Positions 33,406-41,390 of a DNA stretch of 41,745 bases are shown piece after piece (the stretch's first letter is position 1; the number at the start of each line of letters is the position of its first letter). The translations under genes were made by a program, and so were the position numbers. This DNA comes from Candidatus Bathyarchaeia archaeon (GTDB lineage: Archaea > Thermoproteota > Bathyarchaeia > 40CM-2-53-6 > DTGE01). The stretch is from positions 1 through 41,745 of the forward strand of contig JAWCKG010000017.1 of assembly GCA_038852285.1 (NCBI GenBank), in the 5' to 3' direction. The notes under the pieces were generated by a model, which was not told the DNA's origin, did not search any database, and saw only the letters and a list, made by a program, of their open reading frames with translations.

Positions 33406-33870
33406 ATGCCGCTTCTTCAGTTAAGCGTTTTCGTCGAGAATAGACCTGGGGAGATGGCGAAGGTAGCTTCAATCCTCGACAAAACTGGCATAAAAATCTT
33501 CGCGCTTTCAATAGCTGACGCCGGTGAAGCTGGTTTAATAAGGATGGTTGTAAACGATCCGGAGAAGGCTGTTCAACAGTTGGAGGCGGCGGGTCTAACC
33601 TTAGCGAGGTCTAAGAAGAACGTTGAGGTTATAGCGGTTTTGGTGACCGAGGACCATAAGCTATCCGAGATCACTAAGATTCTAAGCGAAAACAGCGTAA
33701 ACATCGATTACGCTTATTCATCTTCAATCCTTGTCGACGGGAAATCAGCAATGATATTGAGGGTGGACGACCCTGAGAAATCTGAGAAGATCCTTGAGGA
33801 GAAAGGCGTTAAGGTTCTTAGAATAGAGGATCTCAGGATTTTATTCGCCTTCTCATACTTTAACCTTTAA
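33406..33870 (+). CDS. Tandem ACT-domain protein
   Basis: Small regulator of 154 residues made of two ACT domains. The first is LLQLSVFVENRPGEMAKVASILDKTGIKI (residues 3-31), with the Gly of the ligand loop; the second begins near residue 75 with VEVIAVLVTEDHKLSEITKIL. ACT domains bind amino acids and control partner enzymes. Genes like this are often found next to phenylacetate-CoA ligases and IorAB in anaerobes and archaea, so a role in sensing aromatic amino acids is a fair inference. ATG 33406. The next gene starts 10 bases beyond its stop, so they may be cotranscribed. Confidence 0.82.
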   Translation: MPLLQLSVFVENRPGEMAKVASILDKTGIKIFALSIADAGEAGLIRMVVNDPEKAVQQLEAAGLTLARSKKNVEVIAVLVTEDHKLSEITKILSENSVNIDYAYSSSILVDGKSAMILRVDDPEKSEKILEEKGVKVLRIEDLRILFAFSYFNL

Positions 33871-33880
33871 AACTTTGAAG

Positions 33881-34510
33881 ATGAATCTGAAAGAATTCGT
33901 TAGAAAACATGGGCAACCATACTCCGAAATGTTAGGCATAAATCTCAGGTCAGGTAGCGGAGAAGAGATAACAAAATGGTTTCTCGCCTCCATCTTATAC
34001 AGCAAACCTATCAGGGAAAGCAGCGCTACCAAGACTTACAAATGTTTCGAAAGAAGTAACGTTTATTCAGCCGAAAGCATACTTAAAGCCGGATGGGATA
34101 AGCTCGTCTCAATTCTGGACGAGGGCGGGTACACTCGCTATGATTTCAGCACCGCCGACAAGCTCATAGAGGTGTTCAAAAACTTAAAACGCCTTTATGG
34201 AGGAGACCTAACGCGGCTGTACGAGGACTCGAAGGATTCAAAGGACCTTGAGGAGAAGATCAAATCCTTGGGCAAGGGGATAGGCGATACAACAGTCTCC
34301 ATATTTCTTAGAGACATGAGAATGGTTTGGAAGAAAGCCGACCCCAAGCCCACACCCCTCGTTGAAAAGGCCTTGAAAGCCTTGAACATAGAGAGCTTGA
34401 AGACGTACGCTGTTGAGAACGGTCTAGACGTGGTATGGCTTGAAACAGCTTTGCTGAGATACGCCAAAGACTTCTTGAAAAAAGGTAAGACACTGACTTT
34501 AGAAAAGTGA
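33881..34510 (+). CDS. HhH-GPD-like DNA glycosylase/endonuclease III-related protein
   Basis: About 210 residues, helical. It has KSLGKGIGDTTVSIFLRDM near residue 130, which resembles the helix-hairpin-helix of endonuclease III-like glycosylases, and an upstream segment SGEEITKWFLASILYSKPIRE that fits the N-terminal helices. There is no C-terminal iron-sulfur cysteine cluster, and a catalytic Lys/Asp pair cannot be assigned with confidence, so it may be a divergent or inactive relative. ATG 33881 is preferred over TTG 33875; no strong ribosome site is seen. It follows the ACT gene by ten bases, perhaps by chance. Confidence 0.6.
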   Translation: MNLKEFVRKHGQPYSEMLGINLRSGSGEEITKWFLASILYSKPIRESSATKTYKCFERSNVYSAESILKAGWDKLVSILDEGGYTRYDFSTADKLIEVFKNLKRLYGGDLTRLYEDSKDSKDLEEKIKSLGKGIGDTTVSIFLRDMRMVWKKADPKPTPLVEKALKALNIESLKTYAVENGLDVVWLETALLRYAKDFLKKGKTLTLEK

Positions 34511-34692
34511 AATCTCATCAAGTCTTCAAAGCGGATGAATAAAGAGGGAGACATCGTTTTGAAGCAAAAACCTCTGTTTCTTTCCCAGCTATTCGACGCT
34601 AAAAGTTGAAGAATGTTCCATCATCACGTGGTTATATTGGCATCAGCCTTTTCCATGGTCCGAGCCGAGGCGAGGTTCTCCGATAATGCTTC

Positions 34693-35469
34693 TTAAGCGG
34701 CTTTAAACTCTCCTCGCAGTTGTTCGCGCAACCATTGTCCAGCGATCCTGAGCAGAGGGGTCCCTATGAGGGTTGTTACAGCTATGATGAAGGCTCTCTC
34801 AGTGGGGTAAAGCCAGAATATGGTGTACCACAGTAGCTTAAAGGCTTCAGGCGCCTTTCCGAGGAACATTCCCCACACAGTTTCGTATAAAAGGTTGCCG
34901 GTTAGGTGTTGAGCCATCGTTCCTATCAAGCTTAACAGGAGGATGGCTGCTGACAGCGGGATAGTGGATTTCTTGTTAACCCACTCCGCCGCCTTTCCGC
35001 TCAACGGGGAGATGAGGATGATAAGCGCCGCTAGGTGTAGCCAGGGGTAGAAGAGATGGGCCTCCCCTTTCAATCCGGGTATGCGAGCTGGGACGGTTAT
35101 GGCCGTGTATGGATGTAGGAGGAACAGCGTGAATAACGCTATGTTCAGGGAGATGGGTTGAATCCTTCGCTTTCTGGCGAGAAAACCCACCATCAACGTG
35201 TTAACGGTGGCCGGTAGGAAGTCGAGTCCTAGGAAGATCACGGGTTTACCGGCGGCTATGGCTAGGAACGTTCCGATGATGACGGTAACCGCCCCCATGT
35301 AGGGGCCTAAGATCACGCCGTACAGCGGGGCTAGGACATCGGAGAGGCTGAAGGCTCCGCCGCTAACCCCTATCATGGGAAAAGTTGGTAGCATACGGAA
35401 AATGAAGTAGACAACGGAGAGGACGGCGATGGAGGCTACGGCTTTGGTTGAAACCTTTTTAGCGCTCAT
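34693..35469 (-). CDS. ECF-transporter S-component-like membrane protein
   Basis: A 258-residue membrane protein with six or so helices and the layout of energy-coupling-factor substrate-binding (S) components. The N-terminal helix is followed by SGGAFSLSDVLAPLYGVILGPYMGA, characteristic of S components for vitamins or vitamin precursors. No ECF ATPase or T component is in the window, so it would rely on shared modules elsewhere. It lies downstream of the pterin-cofactor operon, which might hint at transport of a cofactor precursor, but its promoter region suggests separate transcription. Substrate unknown. Confidence 0.68.
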   Translation of the reverse strand: MSAKKVSTKAVASIAVLSVVYFIFRMLPTFPMIGVSGGAFSLSDVLAPLYGVILGPYMGAVTVIIGTFLAIAAGKPVIFLGLDFLPATVNTLMVGFLARKRRIQPISLNIALFTLFLLHPYTAITVPARIPGLKGEAHLFYPWLHLAALIILISPLSGKAAEWVNKKSTIPLSAAILLLSLIGTMAQHLTGNLLYETVWGMFLGKAPEAFKLLWYTIFWLYPTERAFIIAVTTLIGTPLLRIAGQWLREQLRGEFKAA

Positions 35470-35492
35470 GAGAATCAGATCTAGTACTTAAT

Positions 35493-35538
35493 TACATTCA
35501 AATGTATTTTTTAACATTTGTATTTAAGGTTTAACATT
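35493..35538 (-). promoter_or_regulatory. Repeat-rich promoter of the S-component gene
   Basis: TACATT-CA-AATGTA (35493-35506) is a perfect inverted repeat placed about where transcription should start. Upstream, TTTAACATT occurs twice (35510-35518 and 35530-35538), exactly 20 bases apart, on either side of a TATA-like CTTAAATAC (minus strand). The arrangement suggests a regulator binding on one face of the DNA. Confidence 0.4.
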
Positions 35539-35566
35539 CCCGCGGTACGCGTGGTCCCACTTCCAG

Positions 35567-37135
35567 TTATTGAGTGAAAAGAGGCTCATCCTGAATGTAG
35601 GTCTTACCTGTTTCCAGCGCCACTTGAGCTTTCATAAGCTCAGCTCCAAGGTAAGCCGCGTGATCCATGCGGGAAATCAAACCCTTCCTTAACACAGCCC
35701 TGCACATTTTAAGCGGGTCCTTACCCCTGAAGGCCGCGTCGGGTTTTCCACCCTTATACGTGTAGTGGAATAGTAGAATCTCGCTTCTGCGTCGGTCAAC
35801 CATTATTTTAAAGCATCCCTTCGGGTCAAATGAAACCCTACGCTCATGATCGGAGGAAACGGGTTTAACGTCTCTCAGCTCAGGCGTCTCCAGCTCCTCT
35901 CTCACCGTTTTATCCTTTAGGATCAGTAGATCCAAGCCTAAGTCCTTAGGAGGTGAATTCCTCTTCTTAGCCAACGTCATCATCTTAACGGCCTTCACCA
36001 ACTCACTTACGCATCCCCTGGTCTTACTGCTGGCCTCAGTCGTTAAGATGACGCTGGCGTTAAGCTCTGAGGCTATGCCTGCGAGGATCAGGTTAGCGCC
36101 AATCGAGTCGCCGTCCATGAGCTCCGTCACATTCCCCGCCCCGAACAATAAGGGGATGTCCGGATACCTTCTCCTAAAGCTCCAGTAAGCTACGATGGAC
36201 TCCGTTAGGCTTGGGGTGAGCATCGGCGTTAGAACAGGGTCAGCTATGATCCATTTAAACCCAAGCTGTTTCGCGATGGCGATGTTATTTTCCAAAGCCT
36301 CCATTTTCTCCTGTACATCCGTTGGGCAGCCTCCACGCCCTTGATATGGCGTGACCACCACAGGTATTTCACGCGCGAACCTAGCATCCTTTAAGCTCTC
36401 TTCGCTTAGACTTAGAATCAAATCCACGCCGGCTTTCACAGCCGCCCTAATTTCTTCAACGCTTCCCGTGTCGATGCTGACAGGGTTAGGCACGCTGCTC
36501 TTAACAACGGTTAAAGCCCTCACAGCGTTCTCAACGTCTTCTCTTCCAGCCGCCATGCCGACATCTATGATATCCGCCCCAGACTTAGAGTAGTAAACGG
36601 CCGTCGTATGAATCGCCTCAGAAGACATGAGGGAAGCGTCGACGATTTCAGCCAACACCTTCGGCGGCTGTAATCCTCCAATCCAAATCTTCCTCCTTCC
36701 CTTGCCGATGGGCAGCGATCCAGGGCACGCTCGTCTCCTCTCAGCTTTCCTGTATATTGCTTTCAGCTCCCTAAGCGTGGTCTTACGTATCTTCTCTTTG
36801 AGGATTTCGCACGCTGGCTTGGAGGAGGAAAGCTTAACCTTACTCAGCGATCTTAAGACCAAAGGTAAATCGAAGGCGTGCCTAGGCCCCTTAAACGCGT
36901 TAATACCCAAAGATGTGGTGATGAAAGAAACGTCTCCTGGCATTAACCCCGGTGTGAGAATGAGTTCAAAGTTGGAGAGGTTAAGTTTCCTAAGATGCTC
37001 CACGATCATCCTTTGCGGTATAAGCGCAGCTACGTCCACCGGTAGTGAAACAACCTCACATTCAACGCCACTTTTTCCCGCGTATTTCTTAACGGTTTCC
37101 GCGGCCAATCTGCCTGTAACGATTAAAACCTTCAT
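35567..37135 (-). CDS. Archaeal dihydropteroate synthase-like protein with N-terminal DUF6513-type domain
   Basis: Two-part protein of 522 residues. The N-terminal about 150 residues (VLIVTGRLAAETVKKYAG, LILTPGLMPGDVS) fit the archaea-specific domain found only with this enzyme. From about 150 the TIM barrel of the dihydropteroate synthase family follows: ADIIDVGMAAGRE, VSIDTGSVEEIRAAVKAG, IADPVLTP and LFGAGNVTELMDGDS. A C-terminal about 100 residues complete it. These proteins occur in organisms making methanopterin-type cofactors and are thought to join the pterin with its aryl partner; direct proof is limited. ATG 37135. The gene is 36 bases after the RFAP synthase gene. Confidence 0.83.
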   Translation of the reverse strand: MKVLIVTGRLAAETVKKYAGKSGVECEVVSLPVDVAALIPQRMIVEHLRKLNLSNFELILTPGLMPGDVSFITTSLGINAFKGPRHAFDLPLVLRSLSKVKLSSSKPACEILKEKIRKTTLRELKAIYRKAERRRACPGSLPIGKGRRKIWIGGLQPPKVLAEIVDASLMSSEAIHTTAVYYSKSGADIIDVGMAAGREDVENAVRALTVVKSSVPNPVSIDTGSVEEIRAAVKAGVDLILSLSEESLKDARFAREIPVVVTPYQGRGGCPTDVQEKMEALENNIAIAKQLGFKWIIADPVLTPMLTPSLTESIVAYWSFRRRYPDIPLLFGAGNVTELMDGDSIGANLILAGIASELNASVILTTEASSKTRGCVSELVKAVKMMTLAKKRNSPPKDLGLDLLILKDKTVREELETPELRDVKPVSSDHERRVSFDPKGCFKIMVDRRRSEILLFHYTYKGGKPDAAFRGKDPLKMCRAVLRKGLISRMDHAAYLGAELMKAQVALETGKTYIQDEPLFTQ

Positions 37136-37171
37136 GGGTCATTCCTCCTTGAAACTTCCATGAATCGCCCG

Positions 37172-38155
37172 TCATTTTAGAAGCTTTAACGTCGCGCCCC
37201 TGTTATTTGCCGACGTGTAAAATGCCTCGCCGCCACCGGTTCGCTGTAAAAATTCGTTAACGACTCCCATAATTTTTCGGGCTTGGGAAACCCCACTTAC
37301 CAAGGCGTATGCGTTAGGGCCGAAGGAGCTTTGCCCAGCGCCGTACGCTCCGAGTTTAAGCATTAGCTTCACGCAGCTTTTAACAGTAGGATGCATAAAG
37401 TCCTTGGTGGCGGCCGCGAAGCCAACCTTCTGCAGTTGGGTCAGAGATGAACCAAACTCCTCTATGTCCTGCTCCTTCAAGGCGGGCAGCATTTTCATGA
37501 GTATCAAGCGGCATACTTTTCCAACCTCCACATCTGGGATTGGGCATTTACTCTGGAACACTTCCACCTCTCTGGGGCCATGTAGCCCTTTAGGAAGGTT
37601 TGGGAGGGCTATTACAAACATCCAATCTTCCGGAAAGTCATATCTTAGCAATATGGGCGGTGGAGGGGCCTTTGACGCGTGGGAGGGAAGAAATCTTCTT
37701 TTCCCACCCTTTTTCATGTAAGGGTGTCCGCCGTCCAGCAGGAATCCTCCACGGTGAAAGGCGGCCACTCCTATGCCCGACGTCCCCCCTCGACCCATCA
37801 CTCTGGCCAGATAGTTGATGTCACGCTCTACGTTGAACAGCTCCGCCAACGCTGAAGCTATGGCCATGGAGAGCTGCGTGGTTGACCCTAAACCTACATG
37901 AGAAGGTATAGTAGACTTGAGATTTACTCGAACCCCCTGCTTTAAGTTAAAGTGTTTCATGAACCTTTTAACAAGGGCCTTCACCTTGCTCGGCATCGAG
38001 CCCTCAACCCGAAGGGTCGCATTTGGCTGAGCCTCCAACGCTACGTTAGGATGGTTTAACGCTAACCCAACGCCTCCGTCAACTCTTCCAATGCTTCCAC
38101 TCATATCTATCAGGGAGAAATGTAACCTGCAAGGTGTCTTAACATAGACCTTCAA
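37172..38155 (-). CDS. mptG: Beta-ribofuranosylaminobenzene 5'-phosphate synthase (GHMP family)
   Basis: Makes the aryl-ribose phosphate at the start of methanopterin synthesis from p-aminobenzoate (or p-hydroxybenzoate) and PRPP. VKTPCRLHFSLIDMSG begins the protein, then VDGGVGLAL, the GHMP loop SHVGLGSTTQLSMAIASAL (near residue 90), RGGTSGIGVAAFHRGGFLLDGGH, and GAYGAGQSSFGPNAYA near the end. TTG 38155 is chosen: GGAGG lies eight bases upstream, TTGA overlaps the DUF447 stop, and the conserved text begins at once. ATG 38170 would add five residues. Good family confidence. Confidence 0.85.
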   Translation of the reverse strand: MKVYVKTPCRLHFSLIDMSGSIGRVDGGVGLALNHPNVALEAQPNATLRVEGSMPSKVKALVKRFMKHFNLKQGVRVNLKSTIPSHVGLGSTTQLSMAIASALAELFNVERDINYLARVMGRGGTSGIGVAAFHRGGFLLDGGHPYMKKGGKRRFLPSHASKAPPPPILLRYDFPEDWMFVIALPNLPKGLHGPREVEVFQSKCPIPDVEVGKVCRLILMKMLPALKEQDIEEFGSSLTQLQKVGFAAATKDFMHPTVKSCVKLMLKLGAYGAGQSSFGPNAYALVSGVSQARKIMGVVNEFLQRTGGGEAFYTSANNRGATLKLLK

Positions 38156-38793
38156 AGAGTCATCCTCCATCTCTTCACGTCCCGCATAACGTCATCGACG
38201 ATCTGAGAATAAACCGAGGAGGGAGATACTCTGTCGATGAGGCCTCTATAATGCTTTATTAGGAGTAGAAGTTTTTTCACCTCGTCAAACCTTTTCTCTT
38301 GGATGTATTCTCGTATCCTAGTGGCGTGGATTATGCATTCTATGGATGCGAATAACCCCCTGCAATATGGGTTTGGCGTATTCGCGGCTGCCTCACCGTG
38401 TGTTACTTGACAGCACACCTGGACCCTTTCGTTTTCAGCAATGAGCTCCACGACCTTGAATTCTAAATAGAGACTTGAAGATTTAATTCTTGGAGCTTTT
38501 ACAGATCGAGCGGGCTCAAATAAGCCCCTCGGCACCCTTCCGTTCGGATTCTTTTCCTTAAAAGCGGTGATGTAGAAAAGATATGGGTCTAAGGTAAAGT
38601 TCACCACTCCGCATCTAGAGTGCTGTAACCCTAAAAGAAGGGTTGAGGTTTTAAAGGGCCTGATGCGCAGCTGATCGCCGGAAACCGTTATCCCCATGGG
38701 GGAAGCCGTCGGTGTATTATCCGGCATATAGGTTGAGACGATCGCTTCGTAGATTCGGCCCTCCATTAAGCCGAGGTCAGAGAACACGTTCAT
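38152..38793 (-). CDS. DUF447-family protein
   Basis: About 213 residues of the archaeal DUF447 family, whose members have a flavin-reductase-like barrel and cluster with methanopterin genes. Seen: MEGRIYEAIVSTYMPDNTPTASPMG at the N-terminus, VNFTLDPYLFYITAF near residue 75, and a helical C-terminus with TRIREYIQEKRFDEVKKLL. ATG 38793 is about 29 bases after TTTAAAT (38819-38826), consistent with a leaderless transcript; GTG 38802 would be too close to that box. First gene of the pterin operon. The reaction is unknown; a step or helper role in cofactor synthesis is inferred. Confidence 0.78.
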   Translation of the reverse strand: MNVFSDLGLMEGRIYEAIVSTYMPDNTPTASPMGITVSGDQLRIRPFKTSTLLLGLQHSRCGVVNFTLDPYLFYITAFKEKNPNGRVPRGLFEPARSVKAPRIKSSSLYLEFKVVELIAENERVQVCCQVTHGEAAANTPNPYCRGLFASIECIIHATRIREYIQEKRFDEVKKLLLLIKHYRGLIDRVSPSSVYSQIVDDVMRDVKRWRMTL

Positions 38794-39388
38794 ATCAAAC
38801 ACTAAAATATGTTAAGTTGATTTAAACTCAACTGCTGTTTATCATCTAATTCATCTGAGGATCTTCAAGCGTATAGGTATACGTGTCGCCTGAATCAAGT
38901 ATCAGTTTGAAGTCATCTGCTTTGATCCTCTTTTAAGCCATTCGAAGAGGTATTCAACATAATGTATTTATAGGTTCTGCGTTAAGCTTACGAGGCCTTC
39001 TACACTTAGGCTTAAAACACTTCCTTGAGTTGACCTCTATGCTCGCCTTTTTTACTAAAGGTATTTTACTCATCCCTTCACTTCGTAGAGAATCTTAGTA
39101 AACTTCCCTAGAATAGGCCTAACTTATCATTCTTAACCATTATGCTATCCAAGACTTCAAACTACTCGTCGTACCCGTTTCTAATGTTAGTTAGTGTAAT
39201 GATTCAGTTACGGCAACCACGTGAATTTAGAGCCCATTCCTGTCTATCTGTATGCTCATCGCGTTCTATGAGCTGCCCCTTTTCTAGCCTCTAAGTTTTC
39301 TGGAAAACTTCTTCTAAGTGTTACATGCCATTAATTGTAAGGGTTCGCTTTTCGTCTCTGGTATTGCTTTCGGGATTTAAGTCTTGGA
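38794..39388. other. 595-base gap with a repeated regulatory motif
   Basis: No gene recognised. It holds the TATA box of the pterin operon (38819-38826) and, at 38872-38891, a 20-base sequence also found at 40888-40910 next to the winged-helix regulator gene. Confidence 0.45.
38872..38891. repeat. 20-base motif, copy 1
   Basis: TATAGGTATACGTGTCGCCT, about 80 bases upstream of the DUF447 start. All 20 bases recur in order at 40888-40910, where three extra bases (GTA) split the sequence after TATAGGTATA. The core AGGTATACGT also occurs inverted at 40855-40864. A regulator site is likely. Confidence 0.5.
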
Positions 39389-39429
39389 TTATTTTAGATA
39401 AACTTTATATTCTAGATAATCTAAAATAA
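39389..39429 (+). promoter_or_regulatory. vapBC promoter with TATA box bracketed by inverted repeats
   Basis: TTATTTTAGAT (39389-39399) and ATCTAAAATAA (39419-39429) form a perfect 11-base inverted repeat. The 19-base spacer contains a TATA-like CTTTATATT (39403-39411). Binding of the antitoxin or toxin-antitoxin complex here would cover the promoter, the usual autoregulation of such pairs. Confidence 0.65.
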
Positions 39430-39439
39430 CTTGTGAACT

Positions 39440-39709
39440 TTGGCGACGATACTTGTAAAAAACTTGCCGGAGAACCTTCTAAAAGAGCTTAAAAGGCTAA
39501 AAATTGAGCTGGGCTGTAGAACATGGGCTGACCTCCTAGCCAAGCTTGTTGAACCGGAAAGAACAGTCTTGTTAACAGGGGAAAAATTGAGCGAAATGAG
39601 AGCGGGAGTGCGGGGATTCCTAAAACTTAAGGACGTCGTTTCCAGCAAATGGCCAGGGTCTCCTACAGTACTTGAAGAATCAAGAAGGTCTAGGAGTCAT
39701 GAAGATTAG
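39440..39709 (+). CDS. vapB: VapB-like antitoxin
   Basis: 89-residue protein. ILVKNLPENLLKELKRLKIELG looks like a ribbon-helix-helix DNA-binding N-terminus (strand, then helix), followed by a variable, charged C-terminus that would wrap the toxin. Start TTG 39440 is about 33 bases from the TATA box within the inverted repeats, giving a very short leader. It overlaps the PIN-domain gene by 11 bases, the standard antitoxin-first order. Confidence 0.78.
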   Translation: MATILVKNLPENLLKELKRLKIELGCRTWADLLAKLVEPERTVLLTGEKLSEMRAGVRGFLKLKDVVSSKWPGSPTVLEESRRSRSHED

Positions 39710-40145
39710 CCGCTTATTGACTTTAGACGCCAACGTCTTGATAGCGGCTTTAAAGGGAGACGAGCCTTATAGCGAAAAATGCCATCAAATTCTCAGCCAA
39801 GTGCCAGACATATTCATCTTAACGGAGCCAAGCATCGTATATCAAGAGGTCTGTGGAACGTTAGCGAGAAAAGTTGGAAAAGATGTAGCTGACCAAGCAA
39901 GAAAACAGCTCGACCTTATAATACATCCGAAACTTCTAGAAAACTGCGATGGAGCCTTCTGCGCATCCGCATACCTCCTCTGCGCTGAGTATGAAATCTA
40001 TGCTATAGACGCAATGTACCTCAAAGTAGCATTAAACAATCATGCAGTCTTAGTATCTTTAGACAAAGAAGAATTTATAGACAAGCTTAAACTCAAAAAG
40101 CCGCCCATCGAAGTGTACGATGTAAACGGGTTTCCGTATCGATAA
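39699..40145 (+). CDS. vapC: VapC-like PIN-domain toxin (ribonuclease)
   Basis: PIN-domain nuclease of 148 residues. The acidic metal-binding residues are present: Asp10 in LLTLDANVLI, Glu50 in VYQEVCGTL, Asp104 in AIDAMYLKVAL and Asp122 in VSLDKEEF. ATG 39699 has AGGAG just upstream and overlaps the antitoxin end; the open frame extends to 39672 but would add residues before the first strand. VapC toxins cut tRNA or rRNA; the target here is unknown. Residues intact, so probably active. Confidence 0.83.
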   Translation: MKISRLLTLDANVLIAALKGDEPYSEKCHQILSQVPDIFILTEPSIVYQEVCGTLARKVGKDVADQARKQLDLIIHPKLLENCDGAFCASAYLLCAEYEIYAIDAMYLKVALNNHAVLVSLDKEEFIDKLKLKKPPIEVYDVNGFPYR

Positions 40146-40315
40146 ATGACTTGAGAGTATGATTCCCCTTTTGAACGAACTTCCAGCCCACCTACAGTTC
40201 TTCTTTTCAGCTTAGCCGAGATCAGCTTCAAGTCCTTAACTGGGCTTCTTAAGTAAATGGAAAATCAATGTTTTAAATTTTCACGTTTAAATCAAAGGAC
40301 GAGATGGAAGCGCTT

Positions 40316-40822
40316 TCATCTTTTTTCACGACACGCCTCTTCAAAAATGTTTCTAAGCTCTTGGAGGCTTATGTTGTTCTTTTTATAAAGCTCGATTAAG
40401 CTGTTAACGTAGATTTGAAAGAGCTCATTTACCAGCTCTTTAATCCTCTCCTTAGGCAGTTGACCAGGTGGAATTATGAGAAGCTTAATCCATCTCCCCA
40501 GCTTCGTCAGCTTATACCACTTCAACCATCTTGCTTTGCCGTTTACCTGAGACTTTTCCATCCCCTCCTCCAACAGACCATTAGAAACCATTCTCTTCAG
40601 GCTCTCTGTAACCGTCTTATTAGAATAGGGAAGTTGCGCAATTAATTCGCCATGATACATTTTTCCCTCAAGCCTTATTTTTCGCATAATGTCAAGGGAG
40701 GCTCTGGAGCTGAATAAAGAGGACAATACTGTGTACTGAGAATGGGTTGGTAAAGGCATGATGTAAGGCCACACCCGGTTCGATGACTCCTTTTCAACTT
40801 CGTTTAACATTGAATTATCCAA
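40316..40822 (-). CDS. Winged-helix transcriptional regulator
   Basis: 168 residues with a winged-helix domain at about 28-100: SSRASLDIMRKIRLEG, then the recognition-helix region ELIAQLPYSNKTVTESLKRM and the wing NGLLEEGMEKSQVNGKARWLKWYKLT. The C-terminal 60 residues form amphipathic helices (RIKELVNELFQIYVNSLIELYKK), probably for dimerisation. Start TTG 40822 has GAGG about nine bases upstream; ATG 40810 is the alternative. A TATA-like CTCTTAAATC (40866-40875, minus strand) lies upstream with AGGTATACGT between box and start. Confidence 0.75.
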   Translation of the reverse strand: MDNSMLNEVEKESSNRVWPYIMPLPTHSQYTVLSSLFSSRASLDIMRKIRLEGKMYHGELIAQLPYSNKTVTESLKRMVSNGLLEEGMEKSQVNGKARWLKWYKLTKLGRWIKLLIIPPGQLPKERIKELVNELFQIYVNSLIELYKKNNISLQELRNIFEEACREKR

Positions 40823-40854
40823 TGCTTGCGCCTCGTCTAAAAGCTTTCGAAAAG

Positions 40855-40910
40855 ACGTATACCTCGATTTAAGAGGCTATGGTAAAATATAGGTATAGTA
40901 CGTGTCGCCT
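40855..40910. promoter_or_regulatory. Operator region of the winged-helix gene, with motif copy 2
   Basis: Contains ACGTATACCT (40855-40864), the inverse of AGGTATACGT, just downstream of the gene's TATA box. At 40888-40910 is the second copy of the 38.87-kb motif, with a three-base insertion. The two half-elements face each other across the TATA box, as expected for autoregulation. Confidence 0.5.
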
Positions 40911-41234
40911 ATGCTTTGGCGGGTTAAACGAATTAATTACGCGGTGGTGGTCTTCACCCCGAGTTCGCCTATGATGTTTTACCTAAAATTTACAGCGATT
41001 CGATCTTCGTTCCACGGTTTTGTTCTCGATCGCGTTGCAGTAGGAGTTGATGCCTTTTAGAGTATTGTTTGAATGGTTGTGTTCGCCTTGGCTCAGGGTG
41101 GGGTGACTCGTTTTATGCGCGCTGTTGCTTAAATGCGATTTCCGCGAGCTTCCTGAGCTGAAACGTGATTTAGATGTGGAAAAAAGGGCAGTTGAGAAAG
41201 GCTCTATAGATATTATGCTATTGGCGTTCAGGAA
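40911..41234. other. Intergenic, nothing firm
   Basis: Between the winged-helix and small helical genes, which are both on the minus strand. Plus-strand text around 41135-41220 (LPELKRDLDVEKRAVEKG) looks faintly protein-like but has no promoter or ribosome site. Confidence 0.35.
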
Positions 41235-41390
41235 TTACTCCCACGCCTCCAGTAATGCGTGTAGCATGTTTCTAGTCTCTTCTTGGCTCGCGCCGGATTG
41301 CTTAAGCTCCCATATTTTTTGATGAAGCTCGTCCCTTTGATCCTCCGTTAATCGCTCTAACATGAGGTGCGTCCTCGTTTGATTTCTCAT
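41235..41390 (-). CDS. Small helical protein, possibly 5'-truncated
   Basis: 51 residues from ATG 41390: RLTEDQRDELHQKIWELK, then SGASQEETRNMLHALLEAWE. This two-helix pattern (LTxEQRxxL, GASxxE) is familiar from small archaeal proteins that usually carry a signal peptide. The frame is open upstream to 41462 and reads AKLAKWGVKATEAPTCKWP, which also looks like protein, but it contains no ATG, GTG or TTG. Either the short form is the real protein or an older, longer gene has lost its 5' end. Function unknown. Confidence 0.5.
   Translation of the reverse strand: MRNQTRTHLMLERLTEDQRDELHQKIWELKQSGASQEETRNMLHALLEAWE

Noticed and set aside
41125-41322. Plus-strand open frame of 65 codons near the right end
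   Set aside because: The second half is antisense to the small helical protein, and no start signals are seen. The middle looks slightly protein-like, so it is mentioned in the gap entry only.
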